From contig JADHPM010000003.1 in the NCBI GenBank assembly GCA_016778465.1, positions 54,460-118,459 of the forward strand: a stretch of 64,000 bases of DNA, written 5' to 3'. The stretch's first letter is position 1; each line of letters opens with the position of its first letter. The stretch comes from Methylophilaceae bacterium (GTDB lineage Bacteria; Pseudomonadota; Gammaproteobacteria; Burkholderiales; Methylophilaceae). The notes under the pieces are model-generated. The model did no database searches. It saw nothing but the letters and a program-made list of their open reading frames with translations, and was not told the DNA's origin. Made by a program: the position numbers and the translations under genes. Positions 19,703-30,360 of this stretch are shown one piece after another.

Positions 19703-20891
19703 TTTGCCGGATCAGTTTGGACATTTTGGCCAGTTTGGCGGAACATTTGTGGCGGAGACACTGATTGAAGCTCTTAATGAGCTTCGTGATATGTATGCAA
19801 AGTATAAAGATGACCCAGACTTTCTTGCTGAATTTCATCATGATTTAAAACATTTTGTTGGAAGACCAAGCCCAATTTACTTCGCAGAGAGATTAACTAA
19901 AAAAATTGGTGGGGCTAAAATATATTTAAAAAGAGAGGACCTAAATCATACTGGTGCACATAAAGTTAACAACACGGTAGGACAAGCTTTGTTGGCAAAA
20001 AAAATGGGTAAACCAAGAGTGATTGCCGAAACTGGTGCAGGACAGCACGGTGTAGCTACCGCAACTATCGCTGCTCGCCTGGGTTTAGAGTGTGTTGTTT
20101 ACATGGGCCTTGAGGATGTAAAACGTCAATCACCTAATGTTTACAGGATGAAATTACTTGGTGCAAAAGTGGTTCCTGTTGAAAGTGGCTCAAAAACTTT
20201 AAAAGATGCCTTGAATGAGGCGTTGCGTGATTGGGTAACCAATGTGTCAAATACTTTTTATATTATTGGAACAGTCGCAGGACCGCACCCATACCCCATG
20301 ATGGTGAGGGATTTTAATTCTGTTGTTGGCAAAGAGTGCAAGGATCAAATGCATGAGCTATGTGATCGTCAACCGGATGCTATCCTAGCCTGTGTTGGTG
20401 GCGGCTCAAACGCAATGGGAATTTTTTACCCATACATCGACCAAGAAAAGGTTCGTCTGATTGGTGTGGAGGCTGCTGGCCATGGTTTGGAGACTGGTAA
20501 ACATGCTGCACCCCTATCCTCTAATAGCGCAATAGGTGTTTTGCATGGAAACCGTACTTATTTGATGCAAAATGATGAGGGCCAAATTATCGAAACTCAC
20601 TCTGTGTCGGCAGGACTGGATTACCCTGGCGTTGGGCCTGAGCATTCATGGTTAAAAGATTCTGGAAGGGCTGAATACGTTGCGGTTACTGATGATGAGG
20701 CCATGGCAGCGTTTCATAATCTATGTCGAGTTGAAGGTATTATCCCCGCTTTAGAAACAAGCCATGCTCTAGCCTATGCAGAAAAGCTTGCAAAAGAGAT
20801 GAGTCCTGATCAAATTATCTTAGTAAATTTGTCAGGGCGAGGCGATAAGGATATCAACACAGTTGCAAATTTGTCAGGAATATCTTTATAG
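19689..20891 (+). CDS. trpB: Tryptophan synthase beta chain
   Basis: 400 residues, as usual for TrpB1. This PLP enzyme condenses indole and serine. The PLP Lys is residue 92 in [13 protein letters not shown]. The phosphate loop is [10 protein letters not shown] and the indole site contains [10 protein letters not shown]. It begins within the end of trpF, and trpA begins immediately after its stop codon, so the two subunits are probably made together. Confidence 0.98.
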   Translation: MQAYDLPDQFGHFGQFGGTFVAETLIEALNELRDMYAKYKDDPDFLAEFHHDLKHFVGRPSPIYFAERLTKKIGGAKIYLKREDLNHTGAHKVNNTVGQALLAKKMGKPRVIAETGAGQHGVATATIAARLGLECVVYMGLEDVKRQSPNVYRMKLLGAKVVPVESGSKTLKDALNEALRDWVTNVSNTFYIIGTVAGPHPYPMMVRDFNSVVGKECKDQMHELCDRQPDAILACVGGGSNAMGIFYPYIDQEKVRLIGVEAAGHGLETGKHAAPLSSNSAIGVLHGNRTYLMQNDEGQIIETHSVSAGLDYPGVGPEHSWLKDSGRAEYVAVTDDEAMAAFHNLCRVEGIIPALETSHALAYAEKLAKEMSPDQIILVNLSGRGDKDINTVANLSGISL

Positions 20892-21704
20892 ATGTCTAAA
20901 ATAAAATCTGTTTTTGATTCTTTACTTAAAAGTCAGGCAAAAGCGTTAATTCCTTTTGTGACGGCTGGCGATCCTAATCCAGAGATGACTGTTAAGATTT
21001 TGCACGCTTTGGTTGATACTGGTGCGGATATGATAGAGGTTGGAATTCCGTTCACCGATCCTATGGCTGATGGCCCAGTTATTCAAAGAGCAAGTGAGAG
21101 AGCAATAGCAAATAATGTTGGAATAAAAAGAACAATTGAAATCGTTAAAGAGTTTAGAAAGAAAAATAGTCATACCCCAATTATTTTAATGGGCTATGCA
21201 AATCCAATGGAAGCTATTGGTATCGATTTGTTCATTGAATTAATCCATGAAGCGGATGTGGATGGTGTTATTACCGTCGATTACCCTCCAGAAGAGTCAA
21301 AAGAATTTGTAGAGAAATTAAAATCCAAGGGTATTGATAGTATCTTTTTACTCTCACCTACAACCGAAGATAAGCGGATCAAATTAATCATAGAACAGGC
21401 TACTGGATTTATCTACTATGTTTCTCTAAAAGGAGTTACAGGGTCAGCAAATATTGATATCGAACAAGTTACCGAACGAGTTCAAAATATTAAAAAATAC
21501 ACGAAGCTTCCAATTGGAGTTGGTTTTGGGGTAAGGGATGCAAATACTGCGAAGGAAGTAGCTCTAATATCAGATGCCGTTGTTATTGGAAGCCGAATTG
21601 TTCAAGAAATTGAAAATTCACCTCCTTCAGAGATGATCGAAAAAATTAAAGCACTTATGATGGATATGAAAAAAGCTATAGAAAAACAGGAGATGACAGG
21701 TTGA
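20892..21704 (+). CDS. trpA: Tryptophan synthase alpha chain
   Basis: 270 residues. It cleaves indole-3-glycerol phosphate and channels indole to TrpB. Catalytic Glu49 and Asp60 are visible in [17 protein letters not shown], and the phosphate site includes [13 protein letters not shown]. The stop overlaps the TTG start of accD. Confidence 0.97.
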   Translation: MSKIKSVFDSLLKSQAKALIPFVTAGDPNPEMTVKILHALVDTGADMIEVGIPFTDPMADGPVIQRASERAIANNVGIKRTIEIVKEFRKKNSHTPIILMGYANPMEAIGIDLFIELIHEADVDGVITVDYPPEESKEFVEKLKSKGIDSIFLLSPTTEDKRIKLIIEQATGFIYYVSLKGVTGSANIDIEQVTERVQNIKKYTKLPIGVGFGVRDANTAKEVALISDAVVIGSRIVQEIENSPPSEMIEKIKALMMDMKKAIEKQEMTG

Positions 21705-22558
21705 GTTGGCTGAAGAATGTAGTTCCACCCAAAATTAAAAAAATGGTAGGAAATCTCAAAAAAAGTATTCCAGAGGGACTTTGGCATAAGTGTGCCTCTT
21801 GCCAATCGGTTCTATATAACGATGATTTGGAAAAAAACCTCGATGTTTGTCCTAATTGTGGGCATCATAATCGGCTAAAAGCACGAGATCGAATTGAGCT
21901 AACCTTGGACAGGCCAGGTCGAAATGAGATTGGTATCAATGTTAAACCTGCAGACCCGTTGAAGTTTAGAGACACGAAAACTTATAAGGACAGACTTTCT
22001 GCTGCAAAAGATGCAACAAAAGAAAACGACGCTTTGTTAGTCTTTGAGGGATTCATTGAGTCTCAACCCGTCGTTTTTTCTGTATTTGAATTTAGTTTTT
22101 TAGGGGGCTCAATGGGGTCTGTAGTTGGTGAAAAATTTGTGCAAGGTGTTGATCATGCCATCAAGAGGAATTGCGCATTTATTTGTGTAGCGTCTAGTGG
22201 CGGGGCGCGCATGCAAGAGGGACTGATTTCATTGATGCAAATGGCAAAAACAAGCGCAGCATTAACAAAATTAAGTGATAAAAAATTACCTTTTATTTCA
22301 ATTTTGACTGACCCTACAATGGGCGGAGTCTCAGCTAGCTTTGCAATGTTGGGAGATATTATTATTGCTGAACCCAAAGCATTAATTGGTTTTGCTGGGC
22401 CTCGGGTTATTGAACAAACAGTTAGGGAAAAGCTCCCCGAGGGCTTTCAAAGGTCAGAATTCTTACTAGAACACGGTGCAATTGATATGATTGTTGATAG
22501 AAGAGAAATGAAAAAAGTACTTTCTGATTTGTTGATGCATTTAAAAGTGAATCAGTGA
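21701..22558 (+). CDS. accD: Acetyl-CoA carboxylase carboxyltransferase subunit beta
   Basis: 285 residues from a TTG start that overlaps the trpA stop (TTGA). The predicted N-terminus [13 protein letters not shown] matches the family. The four-Cys zinc finger is C31, C34, C50 and C53. The carboxyltransferase core shows [23 protein letters not shown] and [12 protein letters not shown]. With AccA it transfers carboxyl from biotin to acetyl-CoA, the first step of fatty acid synthesis. The trpA-accD-folC order is widespread in Beta- and Gammaproteobacteria. Confidence 0.97.
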   Translation: MSWLKNVVPPKIKKMVGNLKKSIPEGLWHKCASCQSVLYNDDLEKNLDVCPNCGHHNRLKARDRIELTLDRPGRNEIGINVKPADPLKFRDTKTYKDRLSAAKDATKENDALLVFEGFIESQPVVFSVFEFSFLGGSMGSVVGEKFVQGVDHAIKRNCAFICVASSGGARMQEGLISLMQMAKTSAALTKLSDKKLPFISILTDPTMGGVSASFAMLGDIIIAEPKALIGFAGPRVIEQTVREKLPEGFQRSEFLLEHGAIDMIVDRREMKKVLSDLLMHLKVNQ

Positions 22559-23823
22559 AAAAAAAGCCTGATTTATCCGACAGTTTAAAAAGTTGGTTAA
22601 ATTATCTTGAAGAAATACATCCCTTGCATATTGAACTTGGTCTTGAGCGTATCGACGCTGTAAGAAAAAAATGCAATATTAATCCATCATTTCCAATCAT
22701 TTTAGTTGCTGGAACTAATGGAAAAGGCTCAACTTCCAAATACCTTGAATCAATTTTTAATGAGGCAAAATTAAAGGTTGCATGTTACACCTCTCCACAT
22801 ATAAAAAAATTTAATGAACGTATTCGAGTTAACAAAAAGGAGGTTTCGGATGCAAGATTAAAAAACGCAATTCATTTTATTGATTCTAATCGGGGCAGCG
22901 TAAGCCTTACGTTCTTTGAGATAACAACTTTGGCTGCCATGTACATATTTACAAAAAATAATGTTGATGTCTGTGTCATGGAAGTTGGGCTAGGTGGACG
23001 CTTGGATGCGACTAATATTTTTGACCCTGAGGTAAGTATAATTACTTCAATTAATTTTGACCACCAAGACTACCTTGGAGATACATTAGAAAAAATTGGC
23101 TATGAAAAAGCGGGAATTTTAAGGGGTGGTAAACCGGCTGTTTTAAATTTTAAAAATATACCAAAAGCAATTACAAGGCACGCAAGTAAAATTGGCAGCA
23201 ATCTTTCATTGATTTATAAAGATTTCAATTATGAAATTGAAGGCCAGAAATATACGTACATAAGCCAATCCTTACAAATCAACGCAATCGAAATTTTAGA
23301 TAATAATAGTGAAGTTCAAGTTATAAATGCTATTGGGGCAATAAGATGTGTTGAATTGATGCAAAAGTTTTTTAAGATTTCTAATGATTGTATCAAACTG
23401 GGTATTAAAAATACGTTTATTCAAGCCAGATCAGAAGTTATATCTAGAAAACCGCTAATAATTATCGATGTTGCTCACAATTTCGAGGCAGCTGAAAATT
23501 TACTTAATGTTTTTAATCATTCAAAAAATAAAGGGATGACTCGAGCGACTTTTTCTATCTTAAAGAACAAAGACCTTACTAAAATTATTCAATTATTTAA
23601 TGCGGTTGATGAATGGTGCATCGCCGAGCTTAAAAATACTCGAGCACTAAAAATTGATCAGCTCGAACATATTCTAAGAAAAACTTACCCACAAAAAAAA
23701 ATCATTGTTTTTAAAAACATAAAAAATGCTTATACATCGGCACTATCAAATAGCAAAGAAAATGATAATATATTGCTGTTTGGTTCTTTTTTTACTATTG
23801 ATGAAGCTGGAGTAAAATTGTAA
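22555..23823 (+). CDS. folC: Dihydrofolate/folylpolyglutamate synthase
   Basis: 422 residues from a GTG start overlapping the accD stop (GTGA). It is a Mur-ligase-family enzyme that adds glutamate to dihydropteroate and folates. The P-loop is [15 protein letters not shown] (about 50-64), with [13 protein letters not shown] and [11 protein letters not shown] as further family motifs. Polyglutamylated folate is central to C1 metabolism, consistent with fhs elsewhere in the window. Its stop overlaps the next ATG by 1 nt. Confidence 0.95.
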   Translation: MKKKPDLSDSLKSWLNYLEEIHPLHIELGLERIDAVRKKCNINPSFPIILVAGTNGKGSTSKYLESIFNEAKLKVACYTSPHIKKFNERIRVNKKEVSDARLKNAIHFIDSNRGSVSLTFFEITTLAAMYIFTKNNVDVCVMEVGLGGRLDATNIFDPEVSIITSINFDHQDYLGDTLEKIGYEKAGILRGGKPAVLNFKNIPKAITRHASKIGSNLSLIYKDFNYEIEGQKYTYISQSLQINAIEILDNNSEVQVINAIGAIRCVELMQKFFKISNDCIKLGIKNTFIQARSEVISRKPLIIIDVAHNFEAAENLLNVFNHSKNKGMTRATFSILKNKDLTKIIQLFNAVDEWCIAELKNTRALKIDQLEHILRKTYPQKKIIVFKNIKNAYTSALSNSKENDNILLFGSFFTIDEAGVKL

Positions 23824-24353
23824 TGGCTGCAAATAATGACTCTCTAAATGAGGCGATATTAATCAAAAGGGCTAAACGTCGCCTCATTGGTGCTCTTACA
23901 ATTCTCATCATCTTATTTGCGCTGTCGATATTTTTTTTACAAGATCGTACAAAGGTTAAGGAGCTTAACAGGGATGTAAAGGTCTCATTTATGGAGATGT
24001 CCGGCTATGAAATTGTTCAATCATCAGAAGTATTTTTTAAAACTGAAAACAGTTTTAAAGCAGACGAATTTAATTTACATGCCGAAAAAAAACAAACAAC
24101 CCCAAAAAAAATATATCTAATTCAGGTTGGTATTTTTAATAATGAAACAAACGCAAAAAAGCTTCGTAAATCAATTGAGGACCTAGGATTAAACGCTGAA
24201 ATTGAGATCATCGAATTTAATGGTGAAGAAAAAGTAAAGCTTGTAACAGAGACCTTTGATAATCAGTCTGAAGCAAAACAGGCATTGTTAAAAATTAAAC
24301 AAGCTAATTTACCTGGAATGATAAAGGCAAAGGAAATTAATGATATTCATTGA
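23823..24353 (+). CDS. dedD: SPOR-domain membrane protein (DedD-like)
   Basis: 176 residues. A short basic cytoplasmic start (LIKRAKRRLIG) leads to one membrane helix (about 20-40), a periplasmic linker and a C-terminal SPOR domain (about 95-172). SPOR domains bind denuded peptidoglycan glycans, and DedD-type proteins localise to the division septum. Its place between folC and cvpA matches dedD in Proteobacteria. It overlaps cvpA by 14 nt. Confidence 0.85.
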   Translation: MAANNDSLNEAILIKRAKRRLIGALTILIILFALSIFFLQDRTKVKELNRDVKVSFMEMSGYEIVQSSEVFFKTENSFKADEFNLHAEKKQTTPKKIYLIQVGIFNNETNAKKLRKSIEDLGLNAEIEIIEFNGEEKVKLVTETFDNQSEAKQALLKIKQANLPGMIKAKEINDIH

Positions 24354-24840
24354 TTATGTATTAATTTTCATAATTGTAGTTTCATCAGTTCTTGGGGTTT
24401 TTCGTGGGTTTATTAAAGAGTTATTAGCTATCATTGGCTGGGTTTTGGCTTTTTATTTTTCGAGTATTTTTAGCGAAACTGTCTCTCAATATGTTCCGTT
24501 TGTTTTAGACGATTCGCTTAAGTATTTTATAGCTTACTTAATAATATTTGTTTTAGTTTTGGTTATTGCATCGATCCTCATAAAGATCCTCAATCAATTT
24601 GTAAAGACTGTAGGGTTAACGTTAACGAACGTTTTAATGGGGACCTTGTTTGGTTTTATTCGAGGGGTTTTATTAGCATTTATTTTAATTCTTGTTGCAG
24701 AGAACTTTCGTTTCATAGATAAGCAAACACTAGAACAATCTATTTTGGTCCCAATTATAAAAGAATATGTTGAAAAAACTTTGCCTTATTTTCCCGAAGA
24801 GTGGTTAACCCATGTAGAATATGACAATATTCTGACTTAG
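24340..24840 (+). CDS. cvpA: CvpA-family membrane protein
   Basis: 166 residues with four hydrophobic segments, and the family opening IDYVLIFIIVVSSVLGVFRGFIKELLAIIGW split across the first two. CvpA was named for colicin V production but is more generally linked to envelope stress resistance; the precise role is unknown. It sits directly upstream of purF, as in E. coli. Confidence 0.92.
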   Translation: MIFIDYVLIFIIVVSSVLGVFRGFIKELLAIIGWVLAFYFSSIFSETVSQYVPFVLDDSLKYFIAYLIIFVLVLVIASILIKILNQFVKTVGLTLTNVLMGTLFGFIRGVLLAFILILVAENFRFIDKQTLEQSILVPIIKEYVEKTLPYFPEEWLTHVEYDNILT

Positions 24841-24853
24841 TTGAGATCAATTT

Positions 24854-26395
24854 ATGTGTGGAATAATCGGCATTGTAGCCAATGAACCAGTAAACCAAAT
24901 GCTGTATGACGGTTTACTCGTTCTTCAACATCGCGGGCAAGATGCCGCAGGGATTGTTACCAGCGATGGCGGTCGGTTTTATATGCATAAAAGCAATGGT
25001 TTGGTAAAAGATGTTTTTCACACCAGACACATGAGGCATCTAACCGGTAATATTGGAATTGGTCATGTAAGATATCCCACTGCTGGCTCATCCTCAGCTG
25101 CCGAAGCACAACCCTTTTATGTAAACTCTCCCTACGGGATTGTTCTTGGCCATAATGGTAATCTTACGAACTCTGATCGCCTAAAAGAAGATATGTTTAA
25201 GCAGGACTTGAGACACATAAATACCAATTCAGATTCAGAGGTTCTTCTAAATGTCTTTGCTCATGCTGTGGAGAAATCTACTCAAAAAAACGTATTAACC
25301 TCAGACATAATTTTTGATGCCGTGACAACAGTTTTTAATCGTTGCAATGGCGCATATGCGGTTGTTTCTATGATTGCAAATTTTGGGCTGCTTGCCTTTA
25401 GGGACGCTCAAGGTATTCGGCCATTGGTTATTGGCATTAAAGAAACAGAGGTGGGACCTGAGTACGTGGTAGCCTCCGAGAGTGTTGCCATTGATGTTCT
25501 TGGTTACAAGCTCTTAAGAGACGTTGAACCTGGAGAGGCAATATTTATAGATTTGGATGGAAATTTTTACTCTAAACAGTGTGTAAAATCAAAAAATAGA
25601 GCATCATGCATATTCGAATATGTTTACCTTGCAAGGCCAGATTCACTTATCGATGGTGTTTCTGTTTACCAAACCCGCTTAAATATGGGTAAAACTTTAG
25701 CAAGTAAAATTATTCATGAGTGGGGGGAATCAGATATAGATGTTGTCATTCCCATTCCCGATACAAGTCGGCCATGTGCGCAGGAAGTTGCTCTCAGGCT
25801 TAAAGCGGATCTAAGGGAGGGGTTTGTTAAGAATAGATATATTGGTAGGACCTTTATTATGCCGGGACAGGCACTTCGAAAAAAATCCGTTAGGCAGAAA
25901 TTAAATCCAATTAAAGTTGAATTTAAGAATAAAAATGTTTTGTTAATTGACGATTCAATTGTTCGAGGAACTACCTCTAGAGAAATAGTGCAGATGGCAA
26001 GAGATGCGGGTGCAAATAAAGTTTACTTTGCTTCGGCGGCGCCACCAGTAAGGTATCCAAATGTCTATGGCATTGATATGCCATCAAGACAAGAGCTTTT
26101 AGCGCATAACCGAACAGATGAGGAAATATTAAAAGAGATTGGCGCTGATAAGCTTATTTACCAAGACCTTGATGATTTAAAATCAACCGTATCTATAGAA
26201 AATTCAAGCCTAAATAATTTTGATTGCTCATGTTTTGATGGCAATTATATTACAGGGGATATTAACGAGGATTATCTTTACAAAATTGAAACAATGCGTT
26301 CGGATGATAATTTACATGAAAAACCAAAGAACTCTACGACTCAATTAGACCTCAATTTAGTTAGTTTTGGCTTGGAGCAAGAGGAGCATGTTTAA
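24854..26395 (+). CDS. purF: Amidophosphoribosyltransferase
   Basis: 513 residues. It catalyses the first step of purine synthesis, PRPP plus glutamine to phosphoribosylamine. Cys2 (MCGIIGIVA) is the N-terminal nucleophile of the glutaminase domain, with QHRGQDAAGI and GHVRYPTAG following. The C-terminal phosphoribosyltransferase domain has the PRPP loop VLLIDDSIVRGTTS. The stop lies 4 bp before the -35 of the metZ riboswitch promoter. Confidence 0.97.
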   Translation: MCGIIGIVANEPVNQMLYDGLLVLQHRGQDAAGIVTSDGGRFYMHKSNGLVKDVFHTRHMRHLTGNIGIGHVRYPTAGSSSAAEAQPFYVNSPYGIVLGHNGNLTNSDRLKEDMFKQDLRHINTNSDSEVLLNVFAHAVEKSTQKNVLTSDIIFDAVTTVFNRCNGAYAVVSMIANFGLLAFRDAQGIRPLVIGIKETEVGPEYVVASESVAIDVLGYKLLRDVEPGEAIFIDLDGNFYSKQCVKSKNRASCIFEYVYLARPDSLIDGVSVYQTRLNMGKTLASKIIHEWGESDIDVVIPIPDTSRPCAQEVALRLKADLREGFVKNRYIGRTFIMPGQALRKKSVRQKLNPIKVEFKNKNVLLIDDSIVRGTTSREIVQMARDAGANKVYFASAAPPVRYPNVYGIDMPSRQELLAHNRTDEEILKEIGADKLIYQDLDDLKSTVSIENSSLNNFDCSCFDGNYITGDINEDYLYKIETMRSDDNLHEKPKNSTTQLDLNLVSFGLEQEEHV

Positions 26396-26399
26396 GGTC

Positions 26400-26427
26400 T
26401 TGACGTTTTTTCTTAGAGTGGGATAAT
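26400..26427 (+). promoter_or_regulatory. Sigma70-like promoter of the metZ leader
   Basis: TTGACG (26400-26405) and GATAAT (26422-26427) are separated by 16 bp. The predicted transcription start near 26434 coincides with the first base of the riboswitch stem, which supports both calls. Confidence 0.6.
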
Positions 26428-26433
26428 TGATGC

Positions 26434-26494
26434 ATGCGCCGATTTGAATTTATCAGCTTGCGGGCGCAATAAAAATTACAGCTAAAGCGAGGTA
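26434..26494 (+). promoter_or_regulatory. SAM-II-type riboswitch aptamer upstream of metZ
   Basis: The order of conserved blocks matches the SAM-II consensus as I remember it. Stem P1 is TGCGCC (26435-26440) with GGCGCA (26463-26468). P1 is followed at once by GATTT in the loop and GCTTGC at the loop end. After P1 come AATAAA and GCTAAAG (26481-26487). The pseudoknot P2 can form from GCTT (26456-26459) with AAGC (26485-26488), extended by TATC (26451-26454) with GGTA (26491-26494, one G-U). SAM-II RNAs bind S-adenosylmethionine and usually control methionine synthesis genes, which fits metZ 30 bp downstream. A covariance-model search was not run. Confidence 0.85.
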
Positions 26495-26523
26495 ACCCGT
26501 CAAGCTGAACGGGTTTTTTTTTG
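26494..26523 (+). terminator. Intrinsic terminator of the metZ leader (riboswitch expression platform)
   Basis: Arms AACCCGT (26494-26500) and ACGGGTT (26509-26515) enclose the 8-nt loop CAAGCTGA and run into a T-tract. The whole loop is the exact complement of TCAGCTTG (26453-26460) in the aptamer. Pairing of the two would open the hairpin, giving an anti-terminator when SAM is absent. Confidence 0.85.
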
Positions 26524-26524
26524 G

Positions 26525-27706
26525 ATGCTAAATATGAAAAAAAAGAAAAATAAACTTTCAACGGACGCAGTTAGAGCAGGGGTAATAAGAACCCAGGAAC
26601 AAGAGCACTCTGAAGCAATGTTTTTGACTTCAAGTTTCGTATTTAAAAATGCAAAAGAGGCAGCAAAAAGGTTTGCGAATCCAAATAGCGGCAATGTTTA
26701 TTCAAGATTTACAAATCCATCTATAAAAATGTTTGAGGATCGACTTGCAGCTATGGAGGGAGCAGAGAGGTGTGTCGCTACTTCTAGTGGCATGTCAGCA
26801 ATCCTGGCATGCTTTATGTCGCTATGTTCACAGGGTGACCATGTGGTTGTCTCTAAGAGTATTTTTGGAACCTCGGTACAGCTTTTTAACAATATTCTAT
26901 CTCGGTGGGGATTAGATATCACCTATGTTGATCTCACAGACCTACATCAATGGAAAAAAGCAATAAAAAAAAATACAAAACTACTTTTTGTTGAAACCCC
27001 CTCGAACCCATTAACTGAGATTTGTGATATCAAAAAGCTCGCAAATTTGGCATCTACCCACTCATGTAAGTTAATTGTTGATAATTGTTTTTGTACTCCA
27101 GCCTTGCAAAAGCCTATTGATTTAGGGGCGCATATTATTATTCATTCAGCAACAAAATATCTCGATGGTCAAGGCCGCTGTCTTGGCGGCGCTGTTTTGG
27201 GAAACGAACAAGATATGAAGGAGGTTTTCTCATTTCTTAGATCTGCTGGACCAACGCTCAGCCCTTTTAACGCTTGGGTATTTTATAAGGGGCTTGAGAC
27301 TTTAAAAATACGTATGGACGCGCACTCAAAAAATGCGTATGAATTAGCAATTTGGCTTGAACAGCAAAAAAAAGTAGAGCAAGTATTTTATCCAGGCCTT
27401 GAGTCTCACCCTCAATATTTATTAGCTAAGAAACAGCAGTTTTCGGGTGGGGGTATCGTATCTTTTTTAATAAAAGGATCTCAACAAGAAGCATGGGAAT
27501 TAATTGACTCCACGAAAATGCTCTCCATTACTGCAAATCTTGGAGATGTCAAAACTACTATCACGCACCCCTCTACTACCACTCATGCAAGATTAACTCA
27601 AGAGGAGAGGGATGCAGCCAATATTCGTGAAAATTTAATTCGTATTGCGGTCGGAATTGAGGATATCGAGGACATTAAGTCAGACTTAGTTTTTCTGTCC
27701 AAGTAA
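26525..27706 (+). CDS. metZ: O-succinylhomoserine sulfhydrylase
   Basis: 393 residues, a Cys/Met-metabolism PLP enzyme. It forms homocysteine directly from O-succinylhomoserine and sulfide. FVETPSNPLTEI and HSATKYLDGQGR are visible, with PLP Lys211. The ATG at 26525 lies 2 bp after the leader T-run with no good Shine-Dalgarno sequence; a second ATG at 26534 is also possible. The purF-metZ neighbourhood is the usual betaproteobacterial one. Expression is probably controlled by the SAM-II element upstream. The succinyl rather than acetyl preference is taken from family context, not seen directly. Confidence 0.93.
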   Translation: MLNMKKKKNKLSTDAVRAGVIRTQEQEHSEAMFLTSSFVFKNAKEAAKRFANPNSGNVYSRFTNPSIKMFEDRLAAMEGAERCVATSSGMSAILACFMSLCSQGDHVVVSKSIFGTSVQLFNNILSRWGLDITYVDLTDLHQWKKAIKKNTKLLFVETPSNPLTEICDIKKLANLASTHSCKLIVDNCFCTPALQKPIDLGAHIIIHSATKYLDGQGRCLGGAVLGNEQDMKEVFSFLRSAGPTLSPFNAWVFYKGLETLKIRMDAHSKNAYELAIWLEQQKKVEQVFYPGLESHPQYLLAKKQQFSGGGIVSFLIKGSQQEAWELIDSTKMLSITANLGDVKTTITHPSTTTHARLTQEERDAANIRENLIRIAVGIEDIEDIKSDLVFLSK

Positions 27707-27756
27707 GCTGTTTTTATCGCATTAATCGCCTTAATACATGCTAAAATCAAGGGTAC

Positions 27757-27762
27757 TATAAT
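27757..27762 (+). promoter_or_regulatory. Possible -10 element of gyrA
   Basis: A consensus TATAAT lies 30 bp before the gyrA start codon in the 86-bp spacer after metZ. Only weak -35 candidates (for example AATACA, 18 bp upstream) are present. Confidence 0.4.
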
Positions 27763-27792
27763 TCTTTCCAACAAACAAATCGAATAGAAAAT

Positions 27793-30360
27793 ATGGACGT
27801 ATTTGCCAAAGAAACCCTTCCAGTAAGCCTAGAAGATGAGATGAAAAAGTCATATCTGGATTATGCCATGAGCGTTATTGTTGGCAGAGCTTTACCAGAT
27901 GTGAGGGACGGATTAAAACCTGTCCACCGAAGAGTGCTTTATGCGATGCATGAGCTAAGTAATAATTTTAATCGACCCTACAAAAAATCAGCCAGAATTG
28001 TTGGTGATGTTATTGGTAAATACCACCCTCATGGAGATACAGCTGTTTACGACACGATAGTTCGTATGGCGCAAGATTTTAGTCTTCGATACATGCTTGT
28101 CGATGGCCAAGGTAACTTTGGCTCTGTTGATGGAGATAACGCGGCTGCGATGCGCTACACAGAAATTCGTATGTCTAAAATAGCGCACGAACTCCTAACT
28201 GATATCGATAAAGAAACAGTGGATTTTGGACCAAATTATGATGGCTCAGAAAATGAACCATTAATTATGCCAACAAAAATTCCTAATTTACTTATAAATG
28301 GTAGCTCAGGAATTGCGGTCGGCATGGCAACTAATATTCCACCCCATAACTTGACAGAAGTTATCAATGGACTTCAGGGGCTGCTTAAAAATCCAGATCT
28401 AACCATTGAGGATTTAATTGAGCACATTCCCGGCCCAGATTTTCCTACAGCCGGAATTATTCATGGTGTTGCTGGTGTCAGAGATGGTTACAAAACTGGT
28501 CGCGGACGAGTTGTTATGAGAGGAAAAACGCATGTTGAGCCAATGGAAAAAGGCAATCGGGAGGCAATCATTGTTGACGAGTTACCTTACCAAGTTAATA
28601 AAAAAACCTTCATTGAGAAAATTGCCGAGCTGGTTGGAGATAAAAAAATTGATGGAATCTCTGATTTAAGGGACGAGTCTGATAAATCTGGGATGCGCGT
28701 TGTGATTGAATTAAAGAAAGGTGAAATCCCAGATGTAATTCTCAATAATTTGTATAAACAAACTCAACTTCAGGATAGTTTTGGCATGAATATGGTTGCC
28801 CTTAATGATGGCCAACCTAAACTCCATAATTTAAAACAAATTCTCGAGGCCTTCTTAAAGCATCGTCGTGAGGTTATAACTCGTAAGACGGTTTATGAGC
28901 TCAAGAAAGCTAGAGAACGTGGGCATGTTCTTGAGGGTTTGGCAGTCGCATTAGCTAATGTTGACGAAATGATAAGAATAATCAAGGCTGCTGCTACGCC
29001 TCCAGTTGCAAAAGATGAGTTAATGAGACGAGAATGGAAATCACCAGTGGTTGAGGAGATGTTAAAAAGAGCCTCTGAGGATCTATCAAAACCACAAGGC
29101 CTTCCAAAATCTTTTGGATTAAAAGCAAATGGATATAAATTATCTGATACACAAGCCCAAGAAATTCTCCAACTTAGATTACAAAGATTAACTGGATTGG
29201 AGCAAGAAAAGATTGTCAACGAATATCATGAGATTATGGATTTAATTCTCGACTTACTTGATATTTTATCCAAATCAGAGAGAGTTACAAATATTATCAA
29301 TGATGAATTGGATGAAATTAAAACGCAATACGGCGACAAAAGAAGAAGTGAAATCATTGTTAATGCTCAAGACTTGTCTATTGAAGATTTAATCGCGCCC
29401 CAGGATATGGTTGTGACATTATCTAATACAGGCTATATCAAAGCTCAAGTTTTAGATGATTATCGCTCACAAAGAAGAGGTGGACGAGGTAAGCAGGCGA
29501 TGACAACAAAAGAGGATGATTTTATTGAAAAGATGTTTGTTGCAAACTCTCACGATAATATTCTTTGTTTCTCAAGTAGGGGGCAAGTTTATTGGTTAAA
29601 GGTCTATGAAGTTCCGCAAGGAAGCCGCGTTAGTCGGGGCAAGCCCATTGTTAACCTGTTCCCATTGATGCCTGGTGAAAAAATTAACGCAATCTTGGCC
29701 GTTAAAGATTTTGTTGATGACCAATATATATTTATGGCCACTTCAAAAGGCACAGTTAAGAAGACACCCTTGTCAGATTTTTCGAACCCACGTAAGTCAG
29801 GCATTATCGCGATCAAACTTGATAATGGTGATTATTTAATAGGTGCTGACATTACAAACGGTAATCAAGATGTAGTTTTGGTATCTAATGGTGGTAAGGC
29901 TGTTTGGTTTGATGAAAACGATGTCAGAAGCATGGGAAGAAATGCCCGGGGAGTAAGGGGTATGAAGTTGCCTTCAGGTAATCAGGTTCTGTCATTATTA
30001 GTTGCTTCCTCAGTTGACGAGTCTGTTTTAGTAGCCACCGAGAACGGTTTCGGTAAACGCACATTGCTCTCAGAATTTCGTCGCTCTGGTCGAGGTACCC
30101 AAGGAGTTAAAGCGATTCAAGTAAGCGAGAGGAATGGAATTGTGGTTGCCGCCAAACTTGTTCATGACAATGATGAGATTATGTTAATTACTACCGGTGG
30201 AGTATTAATAAGAACGAAAGTAAGTGAGATTCGAGAATTGGGTAGAGCAACACAAGGCGTTACCCTTATCAACTTGACTAAAGATGAAAAATTATCTGGT
30301 TTAGAAAAAATCGTTGAATCAGAGCATTTAGAGGCTGATCAAGATGAGCTGCCAATTTAA
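27793..30360 (+). CDS. gyrA: DNA gyrase subunit A
   Basis: 855 residues. This is the breakage-reunion subunit of gyrase, with catalytic Tyr122 in [11 protein letters not shown], the same number as in E. coli. The quinolone-resistance region reads [11 protein letters not shown], with Thr83 in place of E. coli Ser83 and Asp87 kept. The C-terminal half shows the repeated beta-pinwheel blades and the GyrA box QRRGGRGK. It overlaps serC by 17 nt. Confidence 0.98.
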   Translation: MDVFAKETLPVSLEDEMKKSYLDYAMSVIVGRALPDVRDGLKPVHRRVLYAMHELSNNFNRPYKKSARIVGDVIGKYHPHGDTAVYDTIVRMAQDFSLRYMLVDGQGNFGSVDGDNAAAMRYTEIRMSKIAHELLTDIDKETVDFGPNYDGSENEPLIMPTKIPNLLINGSSGIAVGMATNIPPHNLTEVINGLQGLLKNPDLTIEDLIEHIPGPDFPTAGIIHGVAGVRDGYKTGRGRVVMRGKTHVEPMEKGNREAIIVDELPYQVNKKTFIEKIAELVGDKKIDGISDLRDESDKSGMRVVIELKKGEIPDVILNNLYKQTQLQDSFGMNMVALNDGQPKLHNLKQILEAFLKHRREVITRKTVYELKKARERGHVLEGLAVALANVDEMIRIIKAAATPPVAKDELMRREWKSPVVEEMLKRASEDLSKPQGLPKSFGLKANGYKLSDTQAQEILQLRLQRLTGLEQEKIVNEYHEIMDLILDLLDILSKSERVTNIINDELDEIKTQYGDKRRSEIIVNAQDLSIEDLIAPQDMVVTLSNTGYIKAQVLDDYRSQRRGGRGKQAMTTKEDDFIEKMFVANSHDNILCFSSRGQVYWLKVYEVPQGSRVSRGKPIVNLFPLMPGEKINAILAVKDFVDDQYIFMATSKGTVKKTPLSDFSNPRKSGIIAIKLDNGDYLIGADITNGNQDVVLVSNGGKAVWFDENDVRSMGRNARGVRGMKLPSGNQVLSLLVASSVDESVLVATENGFGKRTLLSEFRRSGRGTQGVKAIQVSERNGIVVAAKLVHDNDEIMLITTGGVLIRTKVSEIRELGRATQGVTLINLTKDEKLSGLEKIVESEHLEADQDELPI

